DNA of 64,000 nt from Cnuibacter physcomitrellae (GCF_014640535.1 NZ_BMHD01000001.1:3089474-3153473), one strand, 5' to 3'; positions 27,095 to 37,000 are shown, counted from the first letter of the stretch. Numbers and translations: made by a program. The notes: generated by a model not told the origin, from the letters alone.

Positions 27095-27435
27095 GCCTGG
27101 GCGCCTCCGCGGCCCGTGCCGTCTCACTGCATTGTGCGGCAGCTAGGGAGACGTCTTCGGCGGGCGCGACTCGCACCGCGAGCCAGGTGGGTCTACGGCG
27201 ATGATGTCGCGACGTATCGGAGCGTGATCTTCCCGTTCTGGACATAACGGTGACTATCAGTCGTGCGTGCCGTACTGCACCGCCAACGGGGGAGTGGACT
27301 GATTTTGCGTCGCGGTCGCGGATAGTTCGTGCAGATCCTCCCGATCGAATCCGGCTCACACGGAGAGTGAGAGTTGAGGGAAAGAAATGAGGGCGCTAGG
27401 CGCCTGGCAGTTGTTGTCGAGGCGCATCGTCCGGG
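27095..27435. other. Intergenic region, no gene recognised
   Basis: 341 bp between convergent genes. The stretch from about 27200 to 27400 is visibly less GC-rich than its surroundings and has runs such as GGACATAACGG and GATTTTGCG. I find no coding pattern, tRNA fold or long palindrome. Confidence 0.5.
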
Positions 27436-28427
<992 letters not shown>

Positions 28428-28431
<4 letters not shown>

Positions 28432-29189
28432 GCGGTGTCCTTCCGGGTGGTGATGTCTGCGATCCAGTCGCCGAAGGTCTGGGTGCCGAGCGTGGCTCCG
28501 GGGCCGGCGAGGAGGGTGCCGTCGCGGAGGGCCCTGCCGAATCCTCCGGGCAGGGGGACCTCCCAGATGGGCCCCGTGTCGCCGGTCGCCCGGGCGTAGT
28601 CGCGCACCATGTCGCCCATCCGCAGCACCTCCGGGCCGGCGAGATCGGGAGCGTGACCGGATGGGCCGTGTTCGGCGAGCTCGACGAGGCGCAGGCCGAC
28701 GCCGCGGGCGGCGACCGGCTGGGAGATCATCTTCGGCACGAGGGAGATCGGGCCGAATGCGATCTGCCGGTAGATCTGCGCGGCGAACTCGTGGAACTGG
28801 GTCGCGCGGAGGATCGTCCAGGGCGTGCCGCCGGCCGAAACCAGCCGTTCCTGCGCCGCCTTGCCCGCGTAGTAGCCGAAGGGCGCCCGGTCGCTGCCCA
28901 CGATCGACAGCGCAAGGTGATGGTCGACACCGGCCGACCGTTCCGCCTCGAGCAGGTGGGAGGTGACGGTTCTGAAGAACGTCTCGGAGGCCTTGGCCGA
29001 TTGGGTCGAGATCGAGGTGGCATCGATCACGGCGTCCGTCCCGCGCAGCGCTTCGACGAGTCCGGTTCCGGTGGTGAGGTCGGTTCCGGTCGCCCGGGAC
29101 AGGGTGGTCACTTCATGGCCCCGCCGCCGGGCCGCGTCGACGACGTGGCGACCCACCGTTCCGGTTCCTCCGGCGACGGCGATTCTCAT
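28428..29189 (-). CDS. NAD(P)H-binding protein (NmrA/atypical SDR)
   Basis: 253-residue atypical SDR. The Rossmann motif is at the very N-terminus (AVAGGTGTVGRHVV). A YYAGKAAQE segment replaces the usual Tyr-x-x-x-Lys, and the C-terminal half is of NmrA type. Closely similar proteins are encoded at 29662-30405 and 52700-53464, so three paralogues share one predicted sigma-factor regulon. The family senses or uses NADPH, often as a quinone or small-molecule reductase. It overlaps both neighbours by four bases. Confidence 0.87.
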
Positions 29190-29665
29190 GGGTGTGTTCC
29201 TTTCGAGGGTGTCGGTCCGGTGCGCCGGGGCGGGATGGCGATCCCTAGTCCGAGTAGCGCGGCGACGGCGAGCACGATCACCTGGGCGGTGCCATCTGCC
29301 GGCGTCATGTGGTCGAGGTGGGTGACGTGGTAGCCGAAATGCAGCACGCCGAAGGTGGCCCAGGCGATGCCGAGCACCCGGTAGACCACCTGCGATCGCC
29401 AGATGAGGGCGGTCACGCTCGCCGCTCCGAGCGCCAGGTACTGCGCTCCGTGATCACGGATGAGGTGCTCGTTGTAGGGGCCGTCCTGCGAGATCCACTC
29501 GCCGAGGAAGGAGGGGAAGTGGTCGTAGAACTCACGAGGCAGCACGTACGCCCACACCCCGACCACGGCGGCGATCGCGATCGTTCCGATGAGAGCGGCG
29601 AGCTGGAGGCGGCCGATGCGGTCGCTGGTGGCGCGGTCGGCGGTCGCCGGCGTCGTCGACGTCAC
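29186..29665 (-). CDS. Small integral membrane protein
   Basis: 159 residues with four hydrophobic spans (about 20-40, 75-93, 98-115, 125-145). Between spans one and two is a Tyr/His/Pro-rich loop, and HFGYHVTHLDHM near the third span contains several histidines. The layout resembles small membrane proteins of DUF4345/DoxX type often found next to redox enzymes, but I cannot assign a family firmly. It is coupled to both NAD(P)H-binding genes by four-base overlaps. Confidence 0.75.
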   Translation of the reverse strand: MTSTTPATADRATSDRIGRLQLAALIGTIAIAAVVGVWAYVLPREFYDHFPSFLGEWISQDGPYNEHLIRDHGAQYLALGAASVTALIWRSQVVYRVLGIAWATFGVLHFGYHVTHLDHMTPADGTAQVIVLAVAALLGLGIAIPPRRTGPTPSKGTHP

Positions 29666-30405
29666 TGGGCCACCGCCGGCACGGCGACTGGATAGGGGTG
29701 GGAGCCGGTGCGGTGGGCGCCGAGTGGCACGAGCGAGTCGGCGGAGTCGGCGCCGAGCGCGGTTCCCTCCACGGTGACGACCTCGCGCGTGTCGGCGCGG
29801 GCGGCGAGGGTGGCGCGCAGAAGGTCATCGAGTCGGTAGCGCTCAGCGCCGGCGATCGCGACGACGTCGTTAAGGGGCGCGCTCGTGGCGACCTCGGCGA
29901 GGAGGTCGACGACGTCCTCGACGGCCACGGGCTGCAGCAGCATCCCCGGAGCGTGCACCGACCCGTCGACCGTGAGCCAGTCGGCGATGGTGGGCACGAA
30001 GTCGTGGAACTGGGTGGCGCGCACGATCGAGAAGGACACGTCCGCATCGCGGACGGCGTTCTCCTGGGCCACCTTGCCGGCGTAGTACCCGTTCGCCCGG
30101 GCGCGGTCGACCCCCACGATCGACAGCAGTACGTGGTGTCCGACGCCCGTCGACTGCTCGGCCGCGAGCATCCGCTCGGTGGTGCCCTGGAAGAATGCCG
30201 TCGCGGCCGCGGCATCCATCTCGGCCGTGTTGAGCACGTCCACGACGACATCCGCGCCCGCCATCGCCTCCCCGAGGCCCTCCCCGGTGACGGCGTCGAC
30301 ACCGTTCTGCCGTGAGCCGATCCGCACGGTGTGCCCGAGCTCCCGCAGTCTCGCGCCGAGGCGGCTTCCGACGTGTCCGTTGCCGCCGACGATGAGGATC
30401 TCCAT
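29662..30405 (-). CDS. NAD(P)H-binding protein, paralogue in sigma-factor operon
   Basis: 247-residue atypical SDR starting MEILIVGGNGHVGSRL, with the YYAGKVAQE active-site-like segment and the conserved RATQFHDFV strand shared with its paralogues. ATG 30405 is chosen for the GGAAGGGA ribosome site; the frame is open 120 bases further but that would cross the predicted sigma promoter at 30444-30473. It thus begins its own transcript inside the operon. ECF41 sigma factors are typically linked to an oxidoreductase or epimerase gene, and this is the best candidate for the direct target. Confidence 0.87.
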   Translation of the reverse strand: MEILIVGGNGHVGSRLGARLRELGHTVRIGSRQNGVDAVTGEGLGEAMAGADVVVDVLNTAEMDAAAATAFFQGTTERMLAAEQSTGVGHHVLLSIVGVDRARANGYYAGKVAQENAVRDADVSFSIVRATQFHDFVPTIADWLTVDGSVHAPGMLLQPVAVEDVVDLLAEVATSAPLNDVVAIAGAERYRLDDLLRATLAARADTREVVTVEGTALGADSADSLVPLGAHRTGSHPYPVAVPAVAQ

Positions 30406-30443
30406 CACTGTCCCTTCCCTTGCCGGTTCGTGCCGGTCACAGG

Positions 30444-30473
30444 GATGACGACGCAAGGCCGCCGGGTGTGAGG
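30444..30473 (-). promoter_or_regulatory. ECF41-type promoter before the NAD(P)H-binding gene (site A)
   Basis: Reading leftward: CCTCACA, 12 bases, GCGTCGTCATC. The same elements with identical spacing occur upstream of the flavoprotein gene (32836-32865) and of the paralogue at 52.7 kb. The site fills the gap between the sigma-factor stop and the next start. Confidence 0.7.
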
Positions 30474-31406
30474 TCAGTGCGACGGGAGCCAGGCGCTCAG
30501 CTTCTGCGGGTTGACTTGCAGCCACACGTCGGTGACGCGCCCGCCGTGCACGTTGACGTTGACCACCGCGCGCACCTCGCCGCCATCGAGGGCGGTGAAG
30601 GCGATGCCGTCGCCGGTGCGGTGCTGCTCGAGCATGAAGCTCGGGCTCTTGCGGAAGAGCCCGAGCAGGAACCTCGCCACGTTCGAGACGCCGAGCACGG
30701 GCCGGCGGGCGGCGCTCACGACGCCGCCGCCGTCGGATCGCAGCGTGACCGACGGATCGAGAAGCGCCATCAGACCGGCGAGGTCGCCGCCGGCGCAGGC
30801 GGCGGCGAAAGCGAGGGCGACGTCGTCGTGCTCACGGGTGCTGCGGGGGTGGGCACCGTGTTCGCGCACGCGCCGCCGCGCCGAGGTGGCGAGCTGCCGC
30901 ACCGCGGCGGGCGAGCGCCCCACGATCGCCGCGATCTCGTCGAAGGGCACCGCGAACACGTCGTGCAGCACGAAGGCGACGCGCTCGGCCGGCGTCATGC
31001 TCTCCATCACGATCAGCAGCGCGGTGCTGACCTCGTCGTCGAGGGTGATGCGGTCGAGAGGGTCCTCGGGACCAGGCCCCGACGAGATGGTCGCGGTTCC
31101 GGCGAACAGGTCGGCGGGCACGGGTTCGGGGAGCCAGGGACCTACATATCGTTCGCGGCGGGCGCGGGCGGAGCCCAGGGCGTCCAGACAGACGCGACTC
31201 ATCACGCGGGTCAGCCAGCCCTGCGGGTTCTGGATGGCCTCGCGCTCGGCATCGGTCATGCGGTACCAGCGCACGTAGGTCTCCTGCACCGCGTCCTCGG
31301 CGTCGGCGAGGGTGCCGAGCATCCGATACCCGATCGCGAGCAGGCGGCGCCGCTCGTCGAGCACTGCCACGGGCACCCCGCGGTCGTCACGCACGCTGTC
31401 GACCAT
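30474..31406 (-). CDS. sigJ: ECF41-type sigma factor (SigJ-like) with SnoaL-like C-terminal domain
   Basis: 310-residue RNA polymerase sigma factor. Region 2 (about 15-85, with YRMLGTLADAEDAVQETYVRWYR) and region 4 (about 115-175) are joined by a linker containing RYVGPWLPEPV, characteristic of this group. After residue 190 comes a SnoaL-like domain with DGGGV and the terminal VNPQKL, counterparts of the DGGGK and NPDKV motifs that control ECF41 activity in place of an anti-sigma factor. The family activates its own locus from TGTCACA...CGTC-like promoters. It is the second gene after the flavoprotein and is followed by an internal promoter of the same type. The symbol reflects resemblance to mycobacterial SigJ, not proven orthology. 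Confidence 0.9.
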   Translation of the reverse strand: MVDSVRDDRGVPVAVLDERRRLLAIGYRMLGTLADAEDAVQETYVRWYRMTDAEREAIQNPQGWLTRVMSRVCLDALGSARARRERYVGPWLPEPVPADLFAGTATISSGPGPEDPLDRITLDDEVSTALLIVMESMTPAERVAFVLHDVFAVPFDEIAAIVGRSPAAVRQLATSARRRVREHGAHPRSTREHDDVALAFAAACAGGDLAGLMALLDPSVTLRSDGGGVVSAARRPVLGVSNVARFLLGLFRKSPSFMLEQHRTGDGIAFTALDGGEVRAVVNVNVHGGRVTDVWLQVNPQKLSAWLPSH

Positions 31407-31409
31407 CCG

Positions 31410-32798
31410 TCACCTCGCCTCCCCGACCTCAGCATGCCCGAAGTCGGCCTCGCCCGCCGACCGAGCGCCGCCTCCGGTCGGCGCATCCACCACCCCGCCG
31501 GTCACGAACGCCCGCCGCGGCTCGGTGAGCGACCCGAGTGAGGCGATGTCGCGGCCGCCGAGGAGCGCGCTCAACCAGATCAGCAGCACCCGGATCTTGC
31601 GCTCCCACGTCGGCACCGCGAGCACGTGGTATCCGCGATGCATCACCCACCCGGCGAAGCCTCTGATCACGATCCTCTTGTACTGGAAGATGCCCCGCCC
31701 GAGACCCAGCGTGGCGACGACACCGAGGGTGTGGTGCACGTAGTCTTCGGGCTCCCCGCCTCGCAGCACCGCGACGAGGTTCTTCGCCAGGCGCTTGCCC
31801 TGCCGCACGGCGTGCTGCGCGTTCGGCACCGTCAGAGCGCCGGGCGCCGAGGAGGTCAGGTCCGGAACCGCGGCGTCGTCGCCGGCCGCCCAGGCGTCCG
31901 GAATGATGCCGTCGTCGCCCTCCACCCGCAGGTCGGCGCGCACCCGCAGGTAGCCGCGAGGGCTCAGCGGCAGATCGGTGTGGCTGGTCACGACGGGGTT
32001 CGCGGCGTTTCCGGCCACCCAGACGATCAGTCCCGAGTCGTATTCCTCGCCGGTGGACAGCACGACGTGGCCGTCGACGGCCGACTGCAGCTGAGCATCC
32101 AGGTGCACGTGACCGCCGCGTGAGCGCAGGTGATCGACGACCCATCGTCCGGCGGCTTCGCCCACCTCGGGCAGGATGCGGTGGGTCGCCTCGACGAGGT
32201 GGAAGGAGACGTCGTCCTCGCTGAGCTCCGGGTAGTAGCCCAGCAGGGCGTGGGCGAGTGACAGCGTCTCGCCGAAGCCCTCGACGCCGGAGAAGCCGCC
32301 GCCGACGAAGGTGACCGTCAGCAGCTTCCGCCGCTCAGGGCCCTCGGGGAGTACCGAGGCCCGGTCGAAGGCGGTGAGGATGTGGTCGCGAATTGCCACG
32401 GCCTCCTCGACCTGCTTCATGCCGATCGCCTCCTCCAGCAGCCCGGGGATGGGGAACGTCCTCGTCACCGCACCCGCTGTCACCACCACGATGTCGTACG
32501 GCACGTCGAACGGCTCACCGTCTTGCGCGACCACGGTCACCCGCCGGTCGGCGTGGTCGATGCGCGTCACGGCTCCGGAGATCAGACGGGTGCGCCGCAG
32601 ATGCCGTCGGAACGAGATCACGACGTGACGCGCCTCCACCGACCCGGCCGCCACCTCGGGCAGGAACGGCTGGTAGGTCATCGCCGGGCGGGGATCGATG
32701 ACGGTGACCCTGGCCTCACCGCGCCGCAGCGCCTTCTCGAGCTTCCACGCCGTGTAGAAACCGGCGTACCCGCCGCCCACGATCACGATGTCCTTCAC
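31410..32798 (-). CDS. NDH-2-like NAD(P)/FAD-dependent oxidoreductase
   Basis: 462-residue two-dinucleotide-binding flavoprotein. The FAD motif VIVGGGYAGFYTAW is at residues 4-17. YQPFLPEVAAG is typical of type II NADH dehydrogenases. The NAD motif VTFVGGGFSGVEGFGE is near residue 165, and the second FAD contact AAGDDAAVPD is near residue 300. The C-terminal 110 residues contain an amphipathic or hydrophobic stretch that should seat it on the membrane, where it would pass electrons from NADH to quinone. It is the first gene of the leftward operon, directly behind an ECF41-type promoter, with three bases to the sigma-factor start. Confidence 0.88.
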   Translation of the reverse strand: MKDIVIVGGGYAGFYTAWKLEKALRRGEARVTVIDPRPAMTYQPFLPEVAAGSVEARHVVISFRRHLRRTRLISGAVTRIDHADRRVTVVAQDGEPFDVPYDIVVVTAGAVTRTFPIPGLLEEAIGMKQVEEAVAIRDHILTAFDRASVLPEGPERRKLLTVTFVGGGFSGVEGFGETLSLAHALLGYYPELSEDDVSFHLVEATHRILPEVGEAAGRWVVDHLRSRGGHVHLDAQLQSAVDGHVVLSTGEEYDSGLIVWVAGNAANPVVTSHTDLPLSPRGYLRVRADLRVEGDDGIIPDAWAAGDDAAVPDLTSSAPGALTVPNAQHAVRQGKRLAKNLVAVLRGGEPEDYVHHTLGVVATLGLGRGIFQYKRIVIRGFAGWVMHRGYHVLAVPTWERKIRVLLIWLSALLGGRDIASLGSLTEPRRAFVTGGVVDAPTGGGARSAGEADFGHAEVGEAR

Positions 32799-32835
32799 GA
32801 TCCGCCCCTCGTCCGTCTTCCTGTGCCTTCACCGA

Positions 32836-32865
32836 GATGACGACGCAGATGTCTCAGATGTGAGA
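32836..32865 (-). promoter_or_regulatory. ECF41-type promoter of the redox operon (site B)
   Basis: Reading leftward: TCTCACA, 12 bases, GCGTCGTCATC, 37 bases before the flavoprotein start. Identical layout to sites A (30444-30473) and C (52609-52638). The sigma factor should therefore drive its own operon. Confidence 0.72.
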
Positions 32866-32882
32866 TCGGCAGGAGCATTCGT

Positions 32883-32912
32883 CCTCACATCTTCGACGTC
32901 TGAATCGTCAAT
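32883..32912 (+). promoter_or_regulatory. Degenerate ECF41-type promoter facing right (site D)
   Basis: CCTCACA, 12 bases, GAATCGTCAAT: same -35 and spacing as sites A-C but a changed first part of the -10. It faces a truncated NAD(P)H-binding reading frame that starts at 32957. Confidence 0.5.
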
Positions 32913-32956
32913 CTCCTGACGGTGATTTTTGCCGTCCGGAAGGAGCAAGGACAGTC

Positions 32957-33004
32957 ATGAAGGTGCTGATCGCGGGTGGACGAGGACGAGTGGGCTCGAA
33001 GTCT
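32957..33004 (+). pseudogene. 5' remnant of an NAD(P)H-binding gene
   Basis: The frame starts MKVLIAGGRGRVGSK with a ribosome site (GGAAGGAG) upstream and matches the Rossmann start of the paralogues (compare MEILIVGGNGHVGSR). Similarity stops after about 15 codons; the rest of the frame, to 33139, is unrelated. It lies behind promoter-like site D, so a fourth regulon member seems to have been deleted. From 33005 to 33193 I see no gene, only the ribosome site AAGGAG for the next one. Confidence 0.55.
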
Positions 33005-33193
33005 GCCCAGAACCTCCAATGCTCTGAGCAAGGTGTCGCGCATCTCGAAGGCGTCGCCGCCCGGGTCGTCCACCGAGCGGCAGGTCGGCTGACGCCGGCC
33101 CGGGTGCGATCCCAGGGACGACTCCCTCCCATCCGGTAACGTCGCTCGGGCGAGTGCGGGCAGGGGGCCCGGTTGCGGGGCAAGGAGAGTGAC

Positions 33194-34264
33194 GTGGACG
33201 CGGCACGACGATGGGTGTTCCCGATCCTGAGGCTGGTCCTCGTCGCGGTCGTCGCGGTGGCGCTCTGCAAGCTGGCGTTCTTCCCCGACCACCCCGCTGA
33301 GGCCGACCTCGCGGTGCCCACCGGCGAGGTCACCGCCCCGACCGTCGTGGTGGCGAAGGGCAGCATCGCGAACGACGTGGTGGTCGATGCGACGGTGTCG
33401 GCGGATCCGGCCGTGCCCGTCAAGGCGACGGCTGCGGGAACGGTCGACGAGGTGTTCGTCGCCGAGGGCGCGGCAGTGGCCGCGGGAGACGTCGTCTACG
33501 ACGTGAAGGTCGAGATCGAGCGTGATCCGGCCGATTCCGTGGATGCCGAGGGCAAGCCCCTGCCGGTGCGCTACCGGTACGTCGACGTGACCGCCCCCAT
33601 CGGCGGGACGGTGAGCTCGCTCGGAGTCATCGAGGGGCAGACCGTGTCGATCGGCGAGGCCACCGCCCAGGTCGCGCCGCCCACCTACTCCGTCTCCGGG
33701 ACGCTCGCGCCCGAGCAGCGCTACCGCCTCGTGAGCGCCCCGACCGAGGCCCAGGTCGCGATCACCGCCGGGCCGGCTCCCTTCACCTGCAGCGGCTTGC
33801 GCATCCAGAACCCGCTCCAGGGCGCGGGTGGCCAGGGCGGCGGCTCGGATCCGTCCGGAGGTTCTGCAGGCGGCCTCGGCGCGACCGGCGGCGGCTCGGG
33901 GGGATCCTCGACGACGACGGTCACCTGCCCGATCCCCGACGGGGTCACCGTGTTCCCCGGCCTCACCGCGACGATGACGCTCTCGGGCGGCAAGGCCGAC
34001 GGCGTCCTCATCGTCCCCACCACCGCCGTGCAGGGCGCGGCCCAGAGCGGCACCGTCTGGGTGGTCGCGCCCGACGGCACGCAGGAGGAGCGACCGATCG
34101 GCCTCGGGCTGACGGATGGATCACAGGTCGAGGTGACCGGAGGCCTCGACGAGGGCGAGACCATCCTGCAGTTCGCCCCGGGCGCCGCGGCGGTCGTGGA
34201 CGAGGGGATGGGCGGATGCGTGTCCCTGCCGTCCGGCGGCTCGGTCTGTGGAATGACTCCGTGA
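33194..34264 (+). CDS. Periplasmic-adaptor-like (MacA/HlyD-type) protein
   Basis: 356-residue protein with an N-terminal membrane anchor (about 7-26), a lipoyl/HlyD-like barrel (VKATAAGTVDEVFVAEGAAVAAGDVVYDV, about residues 75-105), a Gly/Ser-rich loop (about 215-245) and a C-terminal membrane-proximal domain (VPTTAVQGAAQSGTVWVV). Such proteins link to MacB-type ABC transporters; in Gram-positives they act on the outer face of the membrane. GTG 33194 with AAGGAG six bases upstream is chosen over TTG 33173. It overlaps the ATPase gene by four bases. Substrate (antimicrobial peptide, lipoprotein or other) unknown. Confidence 0.82.
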   Translation: MDAARRWVFPILRLVLVAVVAVALCKLAFFPDHPAEADLAVPTGEVTAPTVVVAKGSIANDVVVDATVSADPAVPVKATAAGTVDEVFVAEGAAVAAGDVVYDVKVEIERDPADSVDAEGKPLPVRYRYVDVTAPIGGTVSSLGVIEGQTVSIGEATAQVAPPTYSVSGTLAPEQRYRLVSAPTEAQVAITAGPAPFTCSGLRIQNPLQGAGGQGGGSDPSGGSAGGLGATGGGSGGSSTTTVTCPIPDGVTVFPGLTATMTLSGGKADGVLIVPTTAVQGAAQSGTVWVVAPDGTQEERPIGLGLTDGSQVEVTGGLDEGETILQFAPGAAAVVDEGMGGCVSLPSGGSVCGMTP

Positions 34265-34962
34265 CGCTGCTCCGTCTCGAGCAGGTCACCCGCACGGTCC
34301 TGCCGCCCGACCAGCCCGCGCTCACCATCCTCGACGGCGTCGACCTCGCCGTCGAGGAGGGCGACCGCATCTCGATCGTCGGCCGCTCCGGATCGGGGAA
34401 GTCGACGCTGCTCAACATCCTCGGCCTCCTCGACCTGCCCACGAGCGGGGTCCTCGAGTTCCAGGACCGCGCGGTGCGGAGCTACTCCAGCGGCGAGCGG
34501 GACCGGATCCGCGGGCAGCACATCGGGTTCGTGTTCCAGCAGTTCAACCTCCTCCAGGGGCGGACCGCCCTCGAGAACGTCGCGACGCCGCTGCTTTACG
34601 CGACCGGCAGGTCGTTCTGGCGCCGCCGTGCGATCGCCGCGGAGATGCTCGAGCAGGTCGGTCTCGCTCACCGCCTCGACTCCCTCCCTGAGCGACTCTC
34701 CGGCGGCGAGCAGCAGCGGGTCGCGATCGCTCGGGCGCTCGTGCGAGGACCGCGGCTCATCCTCGCCGATGAGCCGACTGGAGCACTCGACCTCGACACG
34801 GGCCAGAGCGTGATGGCGGTGGTGGAGGAGGTGGCCACGCGGACGGGCGCTGCCCTCATCGTCATCACGCACGACCCCACCATCGCGGCGACCGCGCGGA
34901 CCAGGTACCGGCTCGACCGCGGGGTCCTCAGCTCAGCCGAGACAGGGGCGGAGGCGGCATGA
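34261..34962 (+). CDS. MacB/LolD-type ABC transporter ATPase
   Basis: 233-residue ATPase with Walker A (GRSGSGKST, about 41-49), Q-loop FVFQQFNLLQGRTALENV, signature LSGGEQQRVAIARAL and Walker B LILADEPTGALD. The FNLL and ADEPTGALD wording is characteristic of the LolD/MacB branch, which drives mechanotransmission rather than solute translocation through the channel. GTG 34261 overlaps the adaptor stop. Part of a three-gene coupled set 33194-36200. Confidence 0.93.
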   Translation: MTLLRLEQVTRTVLPPDQPALTILDGVDLAVEEGDRISIVGRSGSGKSTLLNILGLLDLPTSGVLEFQDRAVRSYSSGERDRIRGQHIGFVFQQFNLLQGRTALENVATPLLYATGRSFWRRRAIAAEMLEQVGLAHRLDSLPERLSGGEQQRVAIARALVRGPRLILADEPTGALDLDTGQSVMAVVEEVATRTGAALIVITHDPTIAATARTRYRLDRGVLSSAETGAEAA

Positions 34963-36200
34963 GCATCCTCACCGCTCTGGTGGGAGCCGTCGTCGAGGCG
35001 TGGCAGGAGCTCAGGATCCATCGCACGCGTGTGCTGCTCTCCCTCATCGGCGTCGCTGTCGCCGTGTGCTCGCTGACCACCGTCGTGGCCCTCGGGGCCG
35101 TCCTGCAGCAGGTGTCGACCGAGCAGGCCGAGCGGTCGAGCGGTCGCCCCGCGACGCTCTACGTCGGGGCCTACACCACCGACGGGAGCGAGATCGACCC
35201 CGAGCGGATGCAGCAGGCGTGGACGGATGTCGTCGAGCGGTACGACATCACGTACGCGACCCGCGTGGTGAGCGCGACGGTCCCGGTCGACTCCCCGTCA
35301 GGGGTCCTCACGGTGGGCACGCAGGCCGTGGACCAGCCCTACGGCGAGATCCACCGGGTGCGGATCAGCGAGGGCGCCTGGTTCTCGCGCGACGCCGCGA
35401 GCATGCTGGCGCCCCAGGTCATCGTGAACCAGGTGTTCTGGGACCGCCTCGGCCGGCCCGACCTGCTCACGCATCCGACGCTGAGCCTAGGCGGCCCGAA
35501 GGGCACGACCGCGGTGATCGTCGGGGTGTATCCGTCGGCGTCGTGGGAGACGCAGCCCGCGATGTTCATGCTGGCCGATCAGCTGGCCCGCTATCAGGAG
35601 GTGGCCGAGCAGACCAGGCCGGCGCAGGACCCGAACGCGGGCTTCCCGCCGCAGTACGAGCTCTGGGTCCCGGAGGGCGACTGGCAGACGCTGGCCGACG
35701 CCGTCAAGCGCGACATCTCCGCCGTGCTCGGCGGAGGCGTCGAGGTCGACGTGAACCGGCAGGATGCGGCTCAGTTCGGCGACGACGCGTTCCTCGTCGC
35801 GCGCCTGGTCGTCGGCGGGATCGCGGTGCTCGTCCTGCTGCTGGGCGCGCTCGGACTGGTGAACATCGCCCTCGTGACCGTCCGCCAGAGGATCCGCGAG
35901 ATCGGGATCCGGCGCTCGTTCGGCGCGACCGCGGGACGGGTGTTCTTCGCGGTGATGATGGAGAGCGTCGTGGCCACGGTGATCGCCGGCGCCCTCGGAG
36001 TGGTGGCCGCGATCCTGCTCGTGCAGAGCCCCTTCGTGCGCGACGCGATCGGGCAGGGCGTGATCAGCGACTTCCCGCCGTTCCCGGTCGACGCGGCCCT
36101 CCTCGGCCTGGTGGCCGCCACCGCGGTCGGTGCGGTGGCGGGGCTGCTCCCCGCGCTCGTCGCGGTCCGCGTGAAGGTGATCGACGCCATCCGCTACTGA
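34959..36200 (+). CDS. MacB-type ABC transporter permease
   Basis: 413-residue permease with the four-span MacB topology: one N-terminal helix (about 22-50), a large extracellular domain (about 55-275), then three helices at the C-terminus with the FtsX-like segment VRQRIREIGIRRSFGATAGRVFFAVMMES. ATGA overlap with the ATPase gene. Together with the adaptor it should form a tripartite-like export or signalling complex in the cytoplasmic membrane. Confidence 0.92.
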   Translation: MSILTALVGAVVEAWQELRIHRTRVLLSLIGVAVAVCSLTTVVALGAVLQQVSTEQAERSSGRPATLYVGAYTTDGSEIDPERMQQAWTDVVERYDITYATRVVSATVPVDSPSGVLTVGTQAVDQPYGEIHRVRISEGAWFSRDAASMLAPQVIVNQVFWDRLGRPDLLTHPTLSLGGPKGTTAVIVGVYPSASWETQPAMFMLADQLARYQEVAEQTRPAQDPNAGFPPQYELWVPEGDWQTLADAVKRDISAVLGGGVEVDVNRQDAAQFGDDAFLVARLVVGGIAVLVLLLGALGLVNIALVTVRQRIREIGIRRSFGATAGRVFFAVMMESVVATVIAGALGVVAAILLVQSPFVRDAIGQGVISDFPPFPVDAALLGLVAATAVGAVAGLLPALVAVRVKVIDAIRY

Positions 36201-36218
36201 CCGGGTCAGGATCACGTT

Positions 36219-36280
36219 CCGCCACACCCACGCTGCTTCGCCACGTCGATCGGTGTGGCGAGACCACGTGCGTGTGGCGG
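36219..36280. repeat. 62-bp palindromic repeat (CGCCACACCCACG family)
   Basis: Arms CCGCCACACCCACG (36219-36232) and CGTGCGTGTGGCGG (36267-36280) with one mismatch, and a central CGATCGG. A 62-bp copy of the same sequence, differing at about nine positions, occurs at 53695-53756. It lies between convergent genes and could also serve as a bidirectional terminator. Confidence 0.75.
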
Positions 36281-36301
36281 ACAGCGTTGTGGTCCTCCGC
36301 G

Positions 36302-37000
36302 TCAGCGGGTGCGGGCGTAGCGGATCTCGGGGCGGCCCGGGCCGTTCTGGTGGGTCGATCTGCTCAGCGCCCCCGCGTCGACGAGGTGCTCGAGGTAGCG
36401 GCGGGCGGAGACCCGCGAGAGGCCCGCGCGCGCGGCGACCTCCGTGGCGGACACCTCCGACTCGCCCCGCACGACGGCCAGGACACGGGACATCGTCTCG
36501 TCGGACAGGCCCTTCGCCAGGGCGGACGCGGAGGACCCTCGTCGAAGCGACGCGAACGCGTGGTCGATCTCGGACTGCGTCGCCGTCCCCGTGGCGTCCA
36601 CGCCGGTGACGAACTCCCGATACCCCTCCAGTCTCTCGGTGAAGGACGCGAACGTGAACGGCTTGATCAGGTACTGCACGATGCCGAGCGACACTGCTGC
36701 CCGCACGGTCGCCACGTCGCTCGCCGCCGTGACCGCGATCACGTCGATGTCGATCGCGGAGGCGCGCAGTCGACGGCACACGTCGAGACCGTGCCCGTCC
36801 GGCAGGTTCATGTCGAGGAGGACGAGCGAGATCTCGGGATGCCCGGAGTCCCGGTCCGCACGGAGCGTCCGCAGCGCGCTGTTGGCGTCGGGCGCCGTCG
36901 CGGCCAGGACGAAGCCGGGGACGCGCTCGACGAAGCGCGCGTTGACCTCCCGGGTGTGCTCGTCGTCCTCGACCACGAGCACGCCGATCGCGTCGGTCAT
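36302..37000 (-). CDS. CitB/DctR-type response regulator
   Basis: 232-residue regulator with an N-terminal receiver domain: acidic pair EDD near residues 11-13, phospho-accepting Asp in LVLLDMNLPDG near residue 62, and Lys in YLIKPF near residue 113. A C-terminal winged helix-turn-helix (about 170-225, ATEVAARAGLSRVSARRYLEHL) is of the CitB/DpiA/DcuR type. Partner of the overlapping sensor kinase gene. The divergent dicarboxylate transporter gene is the probable target. Confidence 0.92.
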   Translation of the reverse strand: MTDAIGVLVVEDDEHTREVNARFVERVPGFVLAATAPDANSALRTLRADRDSGHPEISLVLLDMNLPDGHGLDVCRRLRASAIDIDVIAVTAASDVATVRAAVSLGIVQYLIKPFTFASFTERLEGYREFVTGVDATGTATQSEIDHAFASLRRGSSASALAKGLSDETMSRVLAVVRGESEVSATEVAARAGLSRVSARRYLEHLVDAGALSRSTHQNGPGRPEIRYARTR

